Shown here one piece after another: positions 1 through 7,771 of a stretch of DNA of 64,000 bases (its first letter is position 1; every line of letters begins with the position of its first letter). The DNA comes from Halorhabdus salina (lineage in GTDB: Archaea > Halobacteriota > Halobacteria > Halobacteriales > Haloarculaceae): the NCBI RefSeq assembly GCF_013839425.1, contig NZ_JACDNP010000001.1, positions 248,001 to 312,000 on the forward strand, given 5' to 3'. Below the pieces are notes generated by a model. It made no database searches. It had not been told where the DNA came from and was given only the letters and a program-made list of their open reading frames with translations. The translations under genes were made by a program, and so were the position numbers.

Positions 1-1
1 C

Positions 2-118
2 ACGACCGCAAGCCGACAGGTAGCAGCGACCGAATTCTATCCGGCGCGGTGCTACGAGCGAGTCGACACGTGGCAGACGAACGGCTACGAGTTACTCGAC
101 TTCGAAAAAGAACTGTGA
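2..118 (+). CDS. 3' end of an unrecognised protein gene (partial)
   Basis: An open frame enters from the left edge and ends at TGA 116-118, giving a 38-residue C-terminal fragment with haloarchaeal codon use and many Tyr, Arg and Glu residues. It ends four bases before the stop codon of the convergent mutarotase-like gene. The fragment is too short to assign a family. That it is coding is inferred from the frame staying open to the edge and the tight convergent packing. Confidence 0.45.
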   Translation, partial: TTASRQVAATEFYPARCYERVDTWQTNGYELLDFEKEL

Positions 119-122
119 GTTC

Positions 123-1196
123 TCAGGCGTCCCGTTCGACCGTCCCGTCGGGACCGATCCGGCTGACCCGCTCCCCGCCGTCGAACGTCTGTGCCACCAG
201 CGACACTGTGACGGTCTCGCCCGGATCGAGCGAGCGCATCGAGCCGTTCTCCCGCTGGGCGTCCGGATACGAGTGGGCAGGATGAGTCGTCGTCGGTTCT
301 AGCCCAGCCGTGTAGTTGCGTCCCCAGAACGGACTGGCCTCCAGACCGCCATAGGGCTGCCAGTACCACAGCGACTCGAAGTGTTCAGCCGGCCACTGCA
401 GGCCAAAACCAAGGTCTAGCTCGGGATTCGTCACTGCGTACCACCCCTCGTCCAGATCGTGCAGGTACGCCATATCGTTGATCTCGGCGTCGATCGGCGG
501 GAATTGAGAGAGGTCGACCGACTCGCCGTCGACGCCCGGTGCCGCTGGCCACTCGAAGGACGCCTCGCTCTCTAAGCGATGGTTCTCGTTGCCGGGATCG
601 TACTCCTCGACGTAGCCGCCTTCGGCAGGTATATCCAGGTGGGCATCCGGGCCGATCAGCGGTCGCCCGAGCGTGAGATGTTGCTGGTGGGCGTACTCAA
701 CGGGGACATCACCCTCGTTCGTGATCGACTCCTCGATGTCGAGGACGGCTTCGCCGGCCGGGAGCGTGAGTTCCCGCGTGACGGTAAACGGGTAGCGACG
801 AAGCGACGTCGTAAGTTCAAGCGTCACCGCGTCCTCGTCGTCCTGCAGGATCGTCGCGTCCCACTGCAGCAGTGCTGTTTCGCCGTGGTGCTCGTAGCGC
901 CCACCAGGGAATTCGAAGGGGCCGCCCGCCCCAGGAAGGTTGAGTTGCCAGCCGCCGGGATAGTATTCGTTCCAGGACCCCTCGATCGACGGCAGTTCGT
1001 TCGGTGGGGCCGACCAGTCGTGATCGGCATGCCAGAGCACGTCGATGTCGGTCCGCTTGTCCCGGAATTCAACGATATCACCGCCTTTGCCCTGGAGCAC
1101 CATAATCCGGAGATGACGGTTTTCGAGAATCGACGCGTCGATCCCCTGGTACTGATAGGCCGTCGAGATGCGCGGTCGCTTGTTCCAGTCGTCCAT
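123..1196 (-). CDS. Galactose-mutarotase-like (aldose 1-epimerase superfamily) protein
   Basis: A 357-residue protein. The beta-rich sequence with strings of Trp, Tyr and His (for example WYWQPYGG and AHQQHLT) and a C-terminal EPTTTHPAHS stretch resembles the aldose 1-epimerase / galactose mutarotase supersandwich fold. Such enzymes interconvert sugar anomers or act on related sugar derivatives in the cytoplasm. I chose the ATG at 1194-1196 because it starts the first segment that looks like folded protein; the frame upstream is open but is antisense to dihydroorotase. The exact substrate cannot be read from sequence, and a glycoside-binding homologue without epimerase activity is possible. 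Confidence 0.65.
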   Translation of the reverse strand: MDDWNKRPRISTAYQYQGIDASILENRHLRIMVLQGKGGDIVEFRDKRTDIDVLWHADHDWSAPPNELPSIEGSWNEYYPGGWQLNLPGAGGPFEFPGGRYEHHGETALLQWDATILQDDEDAVTLELTTSLRRYPFTVTRELTLPAGEAVLDIEESITNEGDVPVEYAHQQHLTLGRPLIGPDAHLDIPAEGGYVEEYDPGNENHRLESEASFEWPAAPGVDGESVDLSQFPPIDAEINDMAYLHDLDEGWYAVTNPELDLGFGLQWPAEHFESLWYWQPYGGLEASPFWGRNYTAGLEPTTTHPAHSYPDAQRENGSMRSLDPGETVTVSLVAQTFDGGERVSRIGPDGTVERDA

Positions 1197-1298
1197 GCCG
1201 AAAGTCGATGGCGGGTACTGTCTAAGGGTTTGTGGTGAACGCGGGCGACAGTACTGTGACTCCGGGACACTTAGGGTCGCGGGGTGCCCAGTCGAGGC

Positions 1299-2804
1299 AT
1301 GCTCATTCGGAACGCGACGCTGCCCGACGGGCGAACGCGAGACGTCCGTATCGAGGGCGAGCGGATCGCAGCCGTCGCCGAAGATCTGTCCGACCACGAG
1401 GGCCAAACGATCGATGCATCGGGCAAACGCCTCCTTCCCGGGATGGTCGACGCCCACGTCCACTTTCGGGAGCCGGGAGACAGCCACAAGGAGACCTGGA
1501 CCAGTGGGTCCCGAAGTGCCGCCGCCGGGGGCGTAACTACGGTCGTCGACCAGCCGAACACGACGCCGCCGACGATCGACGGCGAAACGTTCGACGAAAA
1601 AGAGTCAATCGCCGGAGACTCCCTGGTCGATTTCGGCCTCAATGGCGGCGTCTTGCCGGCGTGGGGGCCCGAGTCGCTTCTCGACCGACCAGTGTTTGCA
1701 CTCGGTGAGGTGTTCCTCGCGGACTCGACCGGCGAGATGGGGATCGACGAACGAGTGTTCCGGGACGCACTGGCTGTGGCCGAGCGCCGAAACGTGACCG
1801 TGACCGTCCACGCCGAGGATGCCAGCCGGTTCAACCGAGGTGCCCAGGAACGGACCGACGCCGACGCCTGGTCGGCCTACCGGGCGGCCCGCGCCGAGAT
1901 CGAAGCCGTCGAGCGAGTCTGTGAGCTTGCAGCGGAGTTCGACGCCGATCTACACATCGCCCACGCCTCGACCCCGGAAGCGATCGATGCCGCCGGACAA
2001 GCCGGTGTCAGTTGCGAAGTCACGCCGCATCACCTCTTTCTCTCGCGATCGAATCTCAGCGATCTGGAGACCTTCGGCCGGATGAATCCACCGTTGCGCC
2101 GCGAAAAGCGCCGGGAGCGCGTCTACGATCGCGTGCGCAACGGACAGGTCGACATCATCGCGACCGATCACGCGCCACACACTCGCGCCGAGAAAGACGC
2201 AAGCATCTGGGATGCACCCAGTGGCGTTCCAGGCGTCGAGACGGCGCTGCCACTCCTTCTGGAGGAAGCCCGCCGGGACCATCTCACGTACGAACGAATC
2301 CGTGATCTCACAGCCGCGAATCCGGCTGCCCTGTTCGATCTACCCAACAAGGGCCGGATCGCCCCTGGATTCGACGCCGATCTCGTCCTCGTTGCTCCCG
2401 ATGACACTCGGGAGATCCACGGCGAAGCGCTCCACACCAACTGTGACTGGACACCCTTCGAGGGCTGGCAGGCCGTCTTCCCCGAGTTCACGATGGTTCG
2501 GGGCACGATCGTCCACGAGCGTAGCGACGACGGAAAGCAGTTCGACGACCACCAGGGCCGAAACGTGCGGCGGCCACGAGCAGTCGCGGCCGATACCGAA
2601 AGTGACGGCAAGGCCGACGACGAAAGCGAGCGCGAAGACATCGATAACGACCCGAACAACGAAGGGGACGAGGACGACGCGCCCAGGAGCGAACCACCGA
2701 AGGAAGGAGTCGACGCTGAGGCGGCCGATCAAGAGCAACCAGTCGGCGCGGACAATACAGTTGCACGCATCGCGGAGGACAACGAGCGATCGACAAATGA
2801 CTGA
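1299..2804 (+). CDS. pyrC: Dihydroorotase with a long acidic C-terminal tail
   Basis: A 501-residue cyclic amidohydrolase of pyrimidine synthesis, converting carbamoyl-aspartate to dihydroorotate. Metal-site motifs are visible in order: HVHFREPG near residue 54 (HxH), a catalytic-site HAEDASR, HIAHAST, TPHHLF and ATDHAPH. The AllB/PyrC type I layout fits dihydroorotase; allantoinase is a less likely alternative. The ATG at 1299 follows a divergent promoter gap of about 100 bp shared with the mutarotase gene. From about residue 415 onward there is a low-complexity Asp/Glu-rich tail of some 75-80 residues beyond the normal end of the enzyme. The gene overlaps the next small gene by 8 nt, implying co-transcription. 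Confidence 0.88.
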   Translation: MLIRNATLPDGRTRDVRIEGERIAAVAEDLSDHEGQTIDASGKRLLPGMVDAHVHFREPGDSHKETWTSGSRSAAAGGVTTVVDQPNTTPPTIDGETFDEKESIAGDSLVDFGLNGGVLPAWGPESLLDRPVFALGEVFLADSTGEMGIDERVFRDALAVAERRNVTVTVHAEDASRFNRGAQERTDADAWSAYRAARAEIEAVERVCELAAEFDADLHIAHASTPEAIDAAGQAGVSCEVTPHHLFLSRSNLSDLETFGRMNPPLRREKRRERVYDRVRNGQVDIIATDHAPHTRAEKDASIWDAPSGVPGVETALPLLLEEARRDHLTYERIRDLTAANPAALFDLPNKGRIAPGFDADLVLVAPDDTREIHGEALHTNCDWTPFEGWQAVFPEFTMVRGTIVHERSDDGKQFDDHQGRNVRRPRAVAADTESDGKADDESEREDIDNDPNNEGDEDDAPRSEPPKEGVDAEAADQEQPVGADNTVARIAEDNERSTND

Positions 2805-3045
2805 CCACGTCCCGCCGCCATTCATCCCTGACGAGAGCGACGATAGTGCCGATGACACGCCAGACGTCCCCAAGACGACACCGCCAGCCGGCGGCTACGA
2901 TACCGAGCAGCTAACGCTCGAGCTCATGCGCGAAGAAGGCAGTAGCTATGAGCAAGCTGAACGGTTCCTCGCAAAACTACGCTCGGAGCACAGTCTCGGC
3001 CAGGTCCGCACCCTCATCGACCAGTGGATCCTTGATGGGCGGTGA
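2797..3045 (+). CDS. Small acidic protein of unknown function
   Basis: An 82-residue protein whose ATG (2797) overlaps the dihydroorotase stop by 8 nt. The first 35 residues are Asp/Pro-rich and look disordered. The remainder (QLTLELMREEGSSYEQAERF and on) is predicted by eye to be helical with a possible two-helix unit. I do not recognise a family. Base composition and start overlap with pyrC support a real translationally coupled gene; no function can be inferred. Confidence 0.6.
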   Translation: MTDHVPPPFIPDESDDSADDTPDVPKTTPPAGGYDTEQLTLELMREEGSSYEQAERFLAKLRSEHSLGQVRTLIDQWILDGR

Positions 3046-3173
3046 CTGATCGAGCGACCTGAACCAACACCTGCGACAACTGTGGGGAAACGGTCACTGA
3101 CGCAGAACCCACACCTGAGGACTCGATGCCGATGGAGGACACATCAATTATCCTGAGAGAGCCACACAACGAA
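3046..3173. other. Short convergent intergenic gap with a Cys-x2-Cys coding remnant
   Basis: The 128-bp gap between the convergent small acidic gene and the DUF5806-type gene holds an open stretch after TGA 3060-3062 whose plus-strand translation begins T-N-T-C-D-N-C-G-E-T, like half of a small zinc-ribbon protein. It has no start codon before the Cys pair, so it is probably a decayed fragment or chance. Confidence 0.2.
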
Positions 3174-3920
3174 TCAGGCATCGTCGAGCTGGACGGCGTG
3201 ACCACATTCCGGGCATTCGACCTCGTCGTGGCGCAGAGCCGCACTGTGTTCCCGGACCTCCCGCATCACGTCAGATATCTGATCCTCGGCTTCGAGTTCC
3301 TCGTCGACGCTCAACTCGACACCCTCGACTTCCAGCAAGAACTTCGCGACCTCCGTAGTCTCGTACATGATCTCGTCGAGTTCGTCGGCGGTGAAGAAGT
3401 CGCTCATCGCCCCATAGAGGAAGGTCGAACCGGCCATGCGGACTTTTTCTTCGAACGACGCCCGAGCCTGATTGACTGCCTGTGGCGTGTAGGTGTCGGT
3501 CATAAATGGAACCAGTTCGGGCAGGTTCTCGCCGATCTTAGTCATCTCGACGCCGGTCTCGGTTCGAAAGTCCGCACACAGGCGAGCGATGGCCCACTCC
3601 CGGGCGGTAATGTACGTTCGCTCCCGGAGGAAGTCATTTGCGCGTTCATAGGTCCCGCCGTCGATCTTCTGGAAGCGCTCGTAGGAGCGCACGTCCGCCG
3701 GTACGTCCTGGTCGGCTGCCGAGTCGCCCGATTGCCCGGGGTCGTCGGCCGCCTCGTCGAGGCGTCCAGATCCCGTTTCGGTTTCCCCCCGCCCCTCACT
3801 AGATGGGGGTGTCCTGTTCGACTCGTCTACTGATTCGACATCGGCCTGCTCGCGGTCCGTCAATCCATCACGGGGTGAAGACGGGTCCCTCGCTGGCTCG
3901 TCGGCTCGATCGTCGTCCAT
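3174..3920 (-). CDS. DUF5806-type haloarchaeal conserved protein
   Basis: A 248-residue protein. Residues 1-75 are acidic and disordered; the core (ERFQKIDGGTYERANDFL through LLEVEGVELSVDEELEAE) is an all-helical domain that I recall as the haloarchaea-specific DUF5806 family. The C-terminus carries a CPECGH pair, half of a zinc ribbon, which might bind metal on dimerisation. The ATG at 3918-3920 is chosen because it opens the acidic N-terminus typical of the family. No function is known. It is divergent from the UspA gene at 4015. Confidence 0.6.
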   Translation of the reverse strand: MDDDRADEPARDPSSPRDGLTDREQADVESVDESNRTPPSSEGRGETETGSGRLDEAADDPGQSGDSAADQDVPADVRSYERFQKIDGGTYERANDFLRERTYITAREWAIARLCADFRTETGVEMTKIGENLPELVPFMTDTYTPQAVNQARASFEEKVRMAGSTFLYGAMSDFFTADELDEIMYETTEVAKFLLEVEGVELSVDEELEAEDQISDVMREVREHSAALRHDEVECPECGHAVQLDDA

Positions 3921-4014
3921 ACCTGGGGTGTGGCCCGAGCCCGAAAAAACATGTCGCCGCCGTTTCCGGGCCACGGAACGGAGAATTTTTATCCACAACA
4001 GTAATGGAAGGCAT

Positions 4015-4383
4015 ATGAAGATTCTGCTGGGAGTCGGCGGGAGCGAGCACTCCCGGCGGGCGCTCGAGGAAACCGTTGAGCGCGTCCGGGATACCGGTGA
4101 CGAGCTGACCGTAGCCGTCTTTCGCTCCGAAGCAGTTGCGGCACCGCCTACAGATATCGAAGCAGACGTCAACGAAGTGCTCGAAACCCACGACGTAAAC
4201 GCAGAGGTAACGCGCGTCTCGGGTCACCCCGGTGGCGAACTGGTCACGCTGGCCGACCAGGGAGGCTACGACCGGCTGGTCATCGGCGGCGGGACCCGAA
4301 GCCCGCTCGGAAAGATACAGCTGGGTAGCGTCGCCGAGTTCGTCGTACTGAACGCTGAAACCCCGGTGACCCTCATCCGATGA
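4015..4383 (+). CDS. Universal stress protein (UspA family), short
   Basis: A 122-residue single-domain Usp: beta strand MKILLGVGGSEHS at the start, and near the C-terminus the nucleotide-binding G-G-G-T-R-S-P-L-G-K-I-Q-L-G-S-V loop followed by a final strand. This loop is the ATP-binding type signature (G-x2-G-x9-G-S/T). The N-terminal strand has GG-S where many Usps have D-G-S. ATG 4015 follows an AT-rich stretch (gaatttttatcc) that could be box A for a nearly leaderless transcript. It overlaps the GNAT gene by 4 nt (ATGA). Confidence 0.85.
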   Translation: MKILLGVGGSEHSRRALEETVERVRDTGDELTVAVFRSEAVAAPPTDIEADVNEVLETHDVNAEVTRVSGHPGGELVTLADQGGYDRLVIGGGTRSPLGKIQLGSVAEFVVLNAETPVTLIR

Positions 4384-4910
4384 GCGGCGACCGTTCTTAC
4401 CCCACAGAAGTGTCAGGTCCGTTCCCAACGCCACCCCACGCGTTCACCGACGAGGACGGCCGGAACATCGTCGTCCGGGTCGCAGACGACCGCGAGGCAC
4501 TTGTCTCGATGTACGAGGCCTTCGATCCCGAAGATCGCGCACAGGGCATCCCGCCGGTCGGTGAAGGATCGATCCGACGATGGCTCGACCGCGTCTTCGA
4601 GGAGGAGTGTCTGAACGTCATCGCCTGGCACGGCGAGGACGCCGTCGGGCACTCGATGCTCGTCCCGGACGACGAAAACGCCTACGAACTGGCGATCTTC
4701 GTGCTTGGCTCCCACCAGTCGGCCGGAATCGGGACGGAATTGCTCCAGACCCTGCTGGGCCACGGTAAACAGCAAGGGATCGAACGCGTCTGGCTGACGG
4801 TCGAGCGCTGGAACGACCCGGCGATCGGCCTCTACGAGAAGGTTGGCTTCGAGATCCGCAACACCGAGAGTTTCGAGCTGGAGATGGCGATTCGGATCGC
4901 CGATTCCTGA
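4380..4910 (+). CDS. GNAT family N-acetyltransferase
   Basis: A 176-residue acetyl-CoA-dependent acyltransferase of the GCN5 fold. The acetyl-CoA pyrophosphate-binding segment Q-S-A-G-I-G-T-E-L-L is near residue 113 and the C-terminal N-D-P-A-I-G-L-Y-E-K-V-G-F motif is typical. The substrate (small molecule or protein amino group) is not evident. Its start overlaps the stop of the Usp gene (ATGA), so the two are translationally coupled, suggesting a stress-related role by association only. Confidence 0.85.
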   Translation: MSGDRSYPTEVSGPFPTPPHAFTDEDGRNIVVRVADDREALVSMYEAFDPEDRAQGIPPVGEGSIRRWLDRVFEEECLNVIAWHGEDAVGHSMLVPDDENAYELAIFVLGSHQSAGIGTELLQTLLGHGKQQGIERVWLTVERWNDPAIGLYEKVGFEIRNTESFELEMAIRIADS

Positions 4911-4941
4911 CCGATTTTCGAACGCGGCCGGCTACGGTCCG

Positions 4942-5394
4942 TCAGACGGAGAGGACTGGCTGGCTGGCATACGAGAGGACGTACCCGGCGACCCGGCCAA
5001 GCATCGCCCCTGGTTCGTCCATCGCTGATTCACGTGGCACCACGATGAAATCAGCGTCGAGTTCCTCGGCGGCGTCTAAGACAACGCTGACCGGATGGCG
5101 ACTCAATGAACTCGCCGAGTAGCCGGCGGCCGCCGACTGGGAGAGCGTGACGTCATAGCCTTCGTCGCGGACCATCTCCCGGACAGCACCCATAAACGCC
5201 CGGTGTTCGTCGGCGACGCTATCGGGATCGATCGAGCCCGAATCGATGCCACGCGCGATCCCTTCGTCGATGACGTGGAGGACGTGGACATCGGCCCCAT
5301 ACCGATCGGCCACCGCCAGAGCGTTTTCGGCTGCCATCTCGGACGTGTCGGTCCCGTCGACAGGGACAAAGACAGTCTCGATATCGACACTCAT
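4942..5394 (-). CDS. Universal stress protein (UspA family)
   Basis: A 150-residue Usp. It begins with the beta1 strand TVFVPVDGTDTS, in which Asp-Gly is the usual adenine-pocket position, then ENALAVADRYGADVHVLHVID. At the C-terminus the region V-V-P-R-E-S-A-M-D-E-P-G-A-M-L-G-R-V matches the ATP-loop location but lacks the clean G-x2-G-x9-G-S pattern, so it may be a non-ATP-binding type. It is convergent with the GNAT gene and divergent from the next Usp, making three Usp genes within 2 kb. Confidence 0.85.
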   Translation of the reverse strand: MSVDIETVFVPVDGTDTSEMAAENALAVADRYGADVHVLHVIDEGIARGIDSGSIDPDSVADEHRAFMGAVREMVRDEGYDVTLSQSAAAGYSASSLSRHPVSVVLDAAEELDADFIVVPRESAMDEPGAMLGRVAGYVLSYASQPVLSV

Positions 5395-5501
5395 TGAACG
5401 GTACTGTGTCAGGAACCATCAAAAACCCACCGAGCGCTGTCACTGTCGGTTGACGACAACGCCACGCCAGCTTTATCCCGGCAGAGAGATACCTCATCTG
5501 C

Positions 5502-5963
5502 ATGTACGACACGGTCGTGCTCGCGACCGACGGTTCGGCGAGCACTGAACGAGCGGTACGGGTCGGACTCGACCTCGTCAGGCGGTTCGACGGCACCGTC
5601 CACGGACTGTACGTCCTCGATTCGAGTGACGTCGCCGCCGCGCCAGAGAACGTCCGTGCGGATCTACGCGATGCCCTTCGAGACCGCGGAACAGAGGCAC
5701 TCGAGACGATCGCCGAGCGGGCCGATCGTGACGTCGTCACGTCGATCCGCGAGGGGCGACCGGCGAAACAAATCTGTGAGTACGCCGAATCGGTCGAGGC
5801 CGACGTGATCGCAACCGGCACGCGCGGCCGGCACGGCGAGCATGCCTTTTTGCTCGGGAGTGTCGCCGAAGCCGTCGTCCGGCAGTCACCTGTCCCGGTG
5901 TTGACCGTCCGGCAGTTGGAAGCTAACGAACAACCCCAGCGCCCAGCCCAGGGAGCGCAGTAA
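5502..5963 (+). CDS. Universal stress protein (UspA family), ATP-binding type
   Basis: A 153-residue Usp with DTVVLATDGSASTERA at the N-terminus and the complete ATP loop G-T-R-G-R-H-G-E-H-A-F-L-L-G-S-V-A near residue 112. The C-terminal strand VPVLTVR closes the fold. It is two bases upstream of the DHH gene start, so the two probably form an operon. Cytoplasmic, role in stress or metabolite sensing known only at family level. Confidence 0.88.
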   Translation: MYDTVVLATDGSASTERAVRVGLDLVRRFDGTVHGLYVLDSSDVAAAPENVRADLRDALRDRGTEALETIAERADRDVVTSIREGRPAKQICEYAESVEADVIATGTRGRHGEHAFLLGSVAEAVVRQSPVPVLTVRQLEANEQPQRPAQGAQ

Positions 5964-5965
5964 CC

Positions 5966-7033
5966 ATGGACGACTGGCTCATCGACGACGAACGGCTGTC
6001 GATCGAACGGAAATCGATCCTGCCCGGAGAGGGATTCTTTTACCCGGAATCGCTCGAAGAAACCGAGCGTGAACGCGAAGCCGCAGAGCGACTGGCCGAC
6101 GCCGAGACGGTCGTCATCGCCGACACCGACGCTGACGGCCTCGCCTGTGTCGCCCTGCTCGAAGCACAGTTCGACGACGTATCGCTACTCCCGGCCAGCC
6201 CGCACGACCTCGACCGGGCGATCGACTGGGCCGCCGAATACGTCGATCAAGGAACGCGTGTCTTCCTCTGTGATCTCTGTCCGGACGCAGCCGAAGACAT
6301 CGAGGCGCTGCACACACTGGTTGACCGCGCGGATTCAGTCCGGTGGTTCGACCACCACCAGTGGGAGCCTGATCTGGCGGACGCCGTCGAGACTGCCGGC
6401 GTCGAGTTGACGGTCGGGGACTCCGATGAAGTCTGTACGGCCGACGTTGCCCTGGCGGAACTGGCGGATGACTTCGACGAGCGATTCGTCGACCTCGCTG
6501 CCGTGACGCGCGACCACGATCTCTGGATTCGAGACGACCCACGGAGTGACGACCTCGCCGACCTGGCCCACTGGATCGAACCCGACGAATACGTCGACAT
6601 CGTCCGCGAACACGGGGCCGATTTGCCACCCGAGGCTACGGAACTCCTTGCCGAACGGCGCATCGAGAAAGACGCCCTCATCGAGAAGGCCGTCGAACGC
6701 GCCGAGCTACGCGAGGTTGGCCCCTGGACCGTTGGCGTGACTTACGGCCGCTGCTCGCAAAACGAAGTGGCCGAAGCCCTCCGCGAGCAGGGAGCCGACG
6801 CCGCCGTGATCGTCAAGCCGGCCGGTTCCGCGAGCATCCGGGGCACCGAGAACTTCGAGCGCGCCCACGAGGTCGCTGCCCAGGTCAACGGCGGCGGCCA
6901 CCCGAAAGCCGCCGGCTGCAAGCCCGACATTTACGACGACATGCTCGATTACGCCCACCACTGGACGACTCGGGGTGCAGTCGCGAAGCAGGCGATCGTC
7001 GACGCGTTCAAGCGCTTGGACATCGAAGAGTAA
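5966..7033 (+). CDS. DHH family phosphoesterase (RecJ-like / oligonucleotide phosphodiesterase type)
   Basis: A 355-residue cytoplasmic phosphoesterase. Motif I is IADTDADGLA (near residue 50), motif III is FDHHQWE (near 128) and the C-terminal DHHA1 domain has the Q-V-N-G-G-G-H-P-K-A-A-G substrate-binding loop near residue 308. Members cleave short oligonucleotides, cyclic dinucleotides or ssDNA with Mn2+; archaeal relatives include GAN/RecJ and NrnA-like proteins. The start ATG is right after the Usp stop. Its last 70 bp contain a 39-bp sequence repeated downstream at 7148-7186. Confidence 0.85.
   Translation: MDDWLIDDERLSIERKSILPGEGFFYPESLEETEREREAAERLADAETVVIADTDADGLACVALLEAQFDDVSLLPASPHDLDRAIDWAAEYVDQGTRVFLCDLCPDAAEDIEALHTLVDRADSVRWFDHHQWEPDLADAVETAGVELTVGDSDEVCTADVALAELADDFDERFVDLAAVTRDHDLWIRDDPRSDDLADLAHWIEPDEYVDIVREHGADLPPEATELLAERRIEKDALIEKAVERAELREVGPWTVGVTYGRCSQNEVAEALREQGADAAVIVKPAGSASIRGTENFERAHEVAAQVNGGGHPKAAGCKPDIYDDMLDYAHHWTTRGAVAKQAIVDAFKRLDIEE
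6963..7001 (+). repeat. 39-bp direct repeat, copy 1 (inside the DHH gene)
   Basis: This stretch near the end of the DHH gene recurs at 7148-7186 with a single mismatch (t6970 versus a7155). Here it encodes the start of T-R-G-A-V-A-K-Q-A-I-V. The two copies are 185 bp apart. Confidence 0.9.
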
Positions 7034-7147
7034 GGCCGTGAGCGACCGGCGGGAGCGAGCGGGTTTTTGGTCCAGATTTTTGCGCGAGTGGTGGGGAGCG
7101 AGCGGTAAAGCCGCGAGCGAAGCACCCGAGCGGAAAAAGGTGGACTC
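7034..7147. repeat. Intergenic element with GAGCGA(G)CGG units and a T-rich core
   Basis: The gap after the DHH gene contains repeated gagcga(g)cgg-like words flanking a gtttttggtccagattttt core (7062-7080). I recall this kind of purine/GAGCG-rich element with a TTTTTGGTCCAG core as recurring between genes of several haloarchaea, but cannot confirm copy number here. It separates the two copies of the 39-bp DHH repeat and may have mediated the duplication. Confidence 0.45.
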
Positions 7148-7186
7148 GGACGACACGGGGTGCAGTCGCGAAGCAGGCGATCGTCG
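7148..7186 (+). repeat. 39-bp direct repeat, copy 2 (upstream of a membrane-protein gene)
   Basis: Second copy of the DHH-gene fragment, differing by one base from 6963-7001. In the frame of the following membrane-protein gene it reads T-R-G-A-V-A-K-Q-A-I-V directly into a hydrophobic helix, but no ATG, GTG or TTG occurs in this frame between TGA 7039-7041 and GTG 7201. Confidence 0.9.
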
Positions 7187-7200
7187 CGGCGACGCTCGTC

Positions 7201-7548
7201 GTGCTCGGGTCGTCTCCGGCGACGGTGGCCAGCGTCGCCCTCGGGTTCGTGGTCCTGACGGTGAGCGGCGACTACCTGGCGCAGTTCGTCGGCGATTACG
7301 CCGATCACGTCCTCCTGGGCTGTCTGGGTCTCGGCCTGGCCGGGTGGCTCCTTTTCGAGAGCGGAATCTCGCTGGCCGCAAGTTCCTTCGCCGCCCTGGG
7401 TACGTGGCTGCTCGTCGACGGCGTCCAGCACCTCCGGCACGAGATCGGTCGGGAGTCGATCCCGCATCAGTACAGCCACGACGGCGGCGTAGTCACTGGA
7501 CTGGTCCGTGCACTCGGCAGACGGCTCCTCCGGCCGTTCCGCCTATGA
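7201..7548 (+). CDS. Small multi-pass membrane protein
   Basis: A 115-residue protein with about three hydrophobic helices (residues 5-25, 37-55 and 58-75) and a basic C-terminal tail rich in Arg and His. GTG 7201 is the first in-frame start after the upstream stop, yet the frame before it continues as hydrophobic sequence and as the duplicated DHH fragment. The original start may therefore have been lost by the duplication. No family is recognised; it lies convergent with another very small membrane protein. Confidence 0.6.
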   Translation: MLGSSPATVASVALGFVVLTVSGDYLAQFVGDYADHVLLGCLGLGLAGWLLFESGISLAASSFAALGTWLLVDGVQHLRHEIGRESIPHQYSHDGGVVTGLVRALGRRLLRPFRL

Positions 7549-7559
7549 CCGCCGGCCGA

Positions 7560-7736
7560 TCACCCGAGTTCGGCGCTATCCAGGACGAACTCCCAGAGCC
7601 CGGCGAGGACGATCAGTCCAGCTACCGTAGCGCTCTCGACGGGCCCGTACTGCATCGGGTAGACGAACAGGCCGAGAAAGGCGATCGCGCCGACGACACC
7701 GACCAGTCCGGTGAGGATGGTGTCCGATCGATCCAT
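7560..7736 (-). CDS. 58-residue two-helix membrane protein
   Basis: A short frame from ATG 7734-7736 to TGA 7560-7562. It encodes M-D-R-S-D-T followed by two hydrophobic stretches (about residues 7-27 and 37-51) split by a short P-M-Q-Y-G-P-V-E loop, with acidic C-terminal E-L. Codon use matches neighbours and the stop sits 12 bp from the stop of the convergent membrane protein. Function unknown; small two-TM proteins of this size are common and often missed in haloarchaea. Confidence 0.6.
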   Translation of the reverse strand: MDRSDTILTGLVGVVGAIAFLGLFVYPMQYGPVESATVAGLIVLAGLWEFVLDSAELG

Positions 7737-7771
7737 TCCGGCTGGCCCTCACACCGTCGCTCGAAAAAGCG

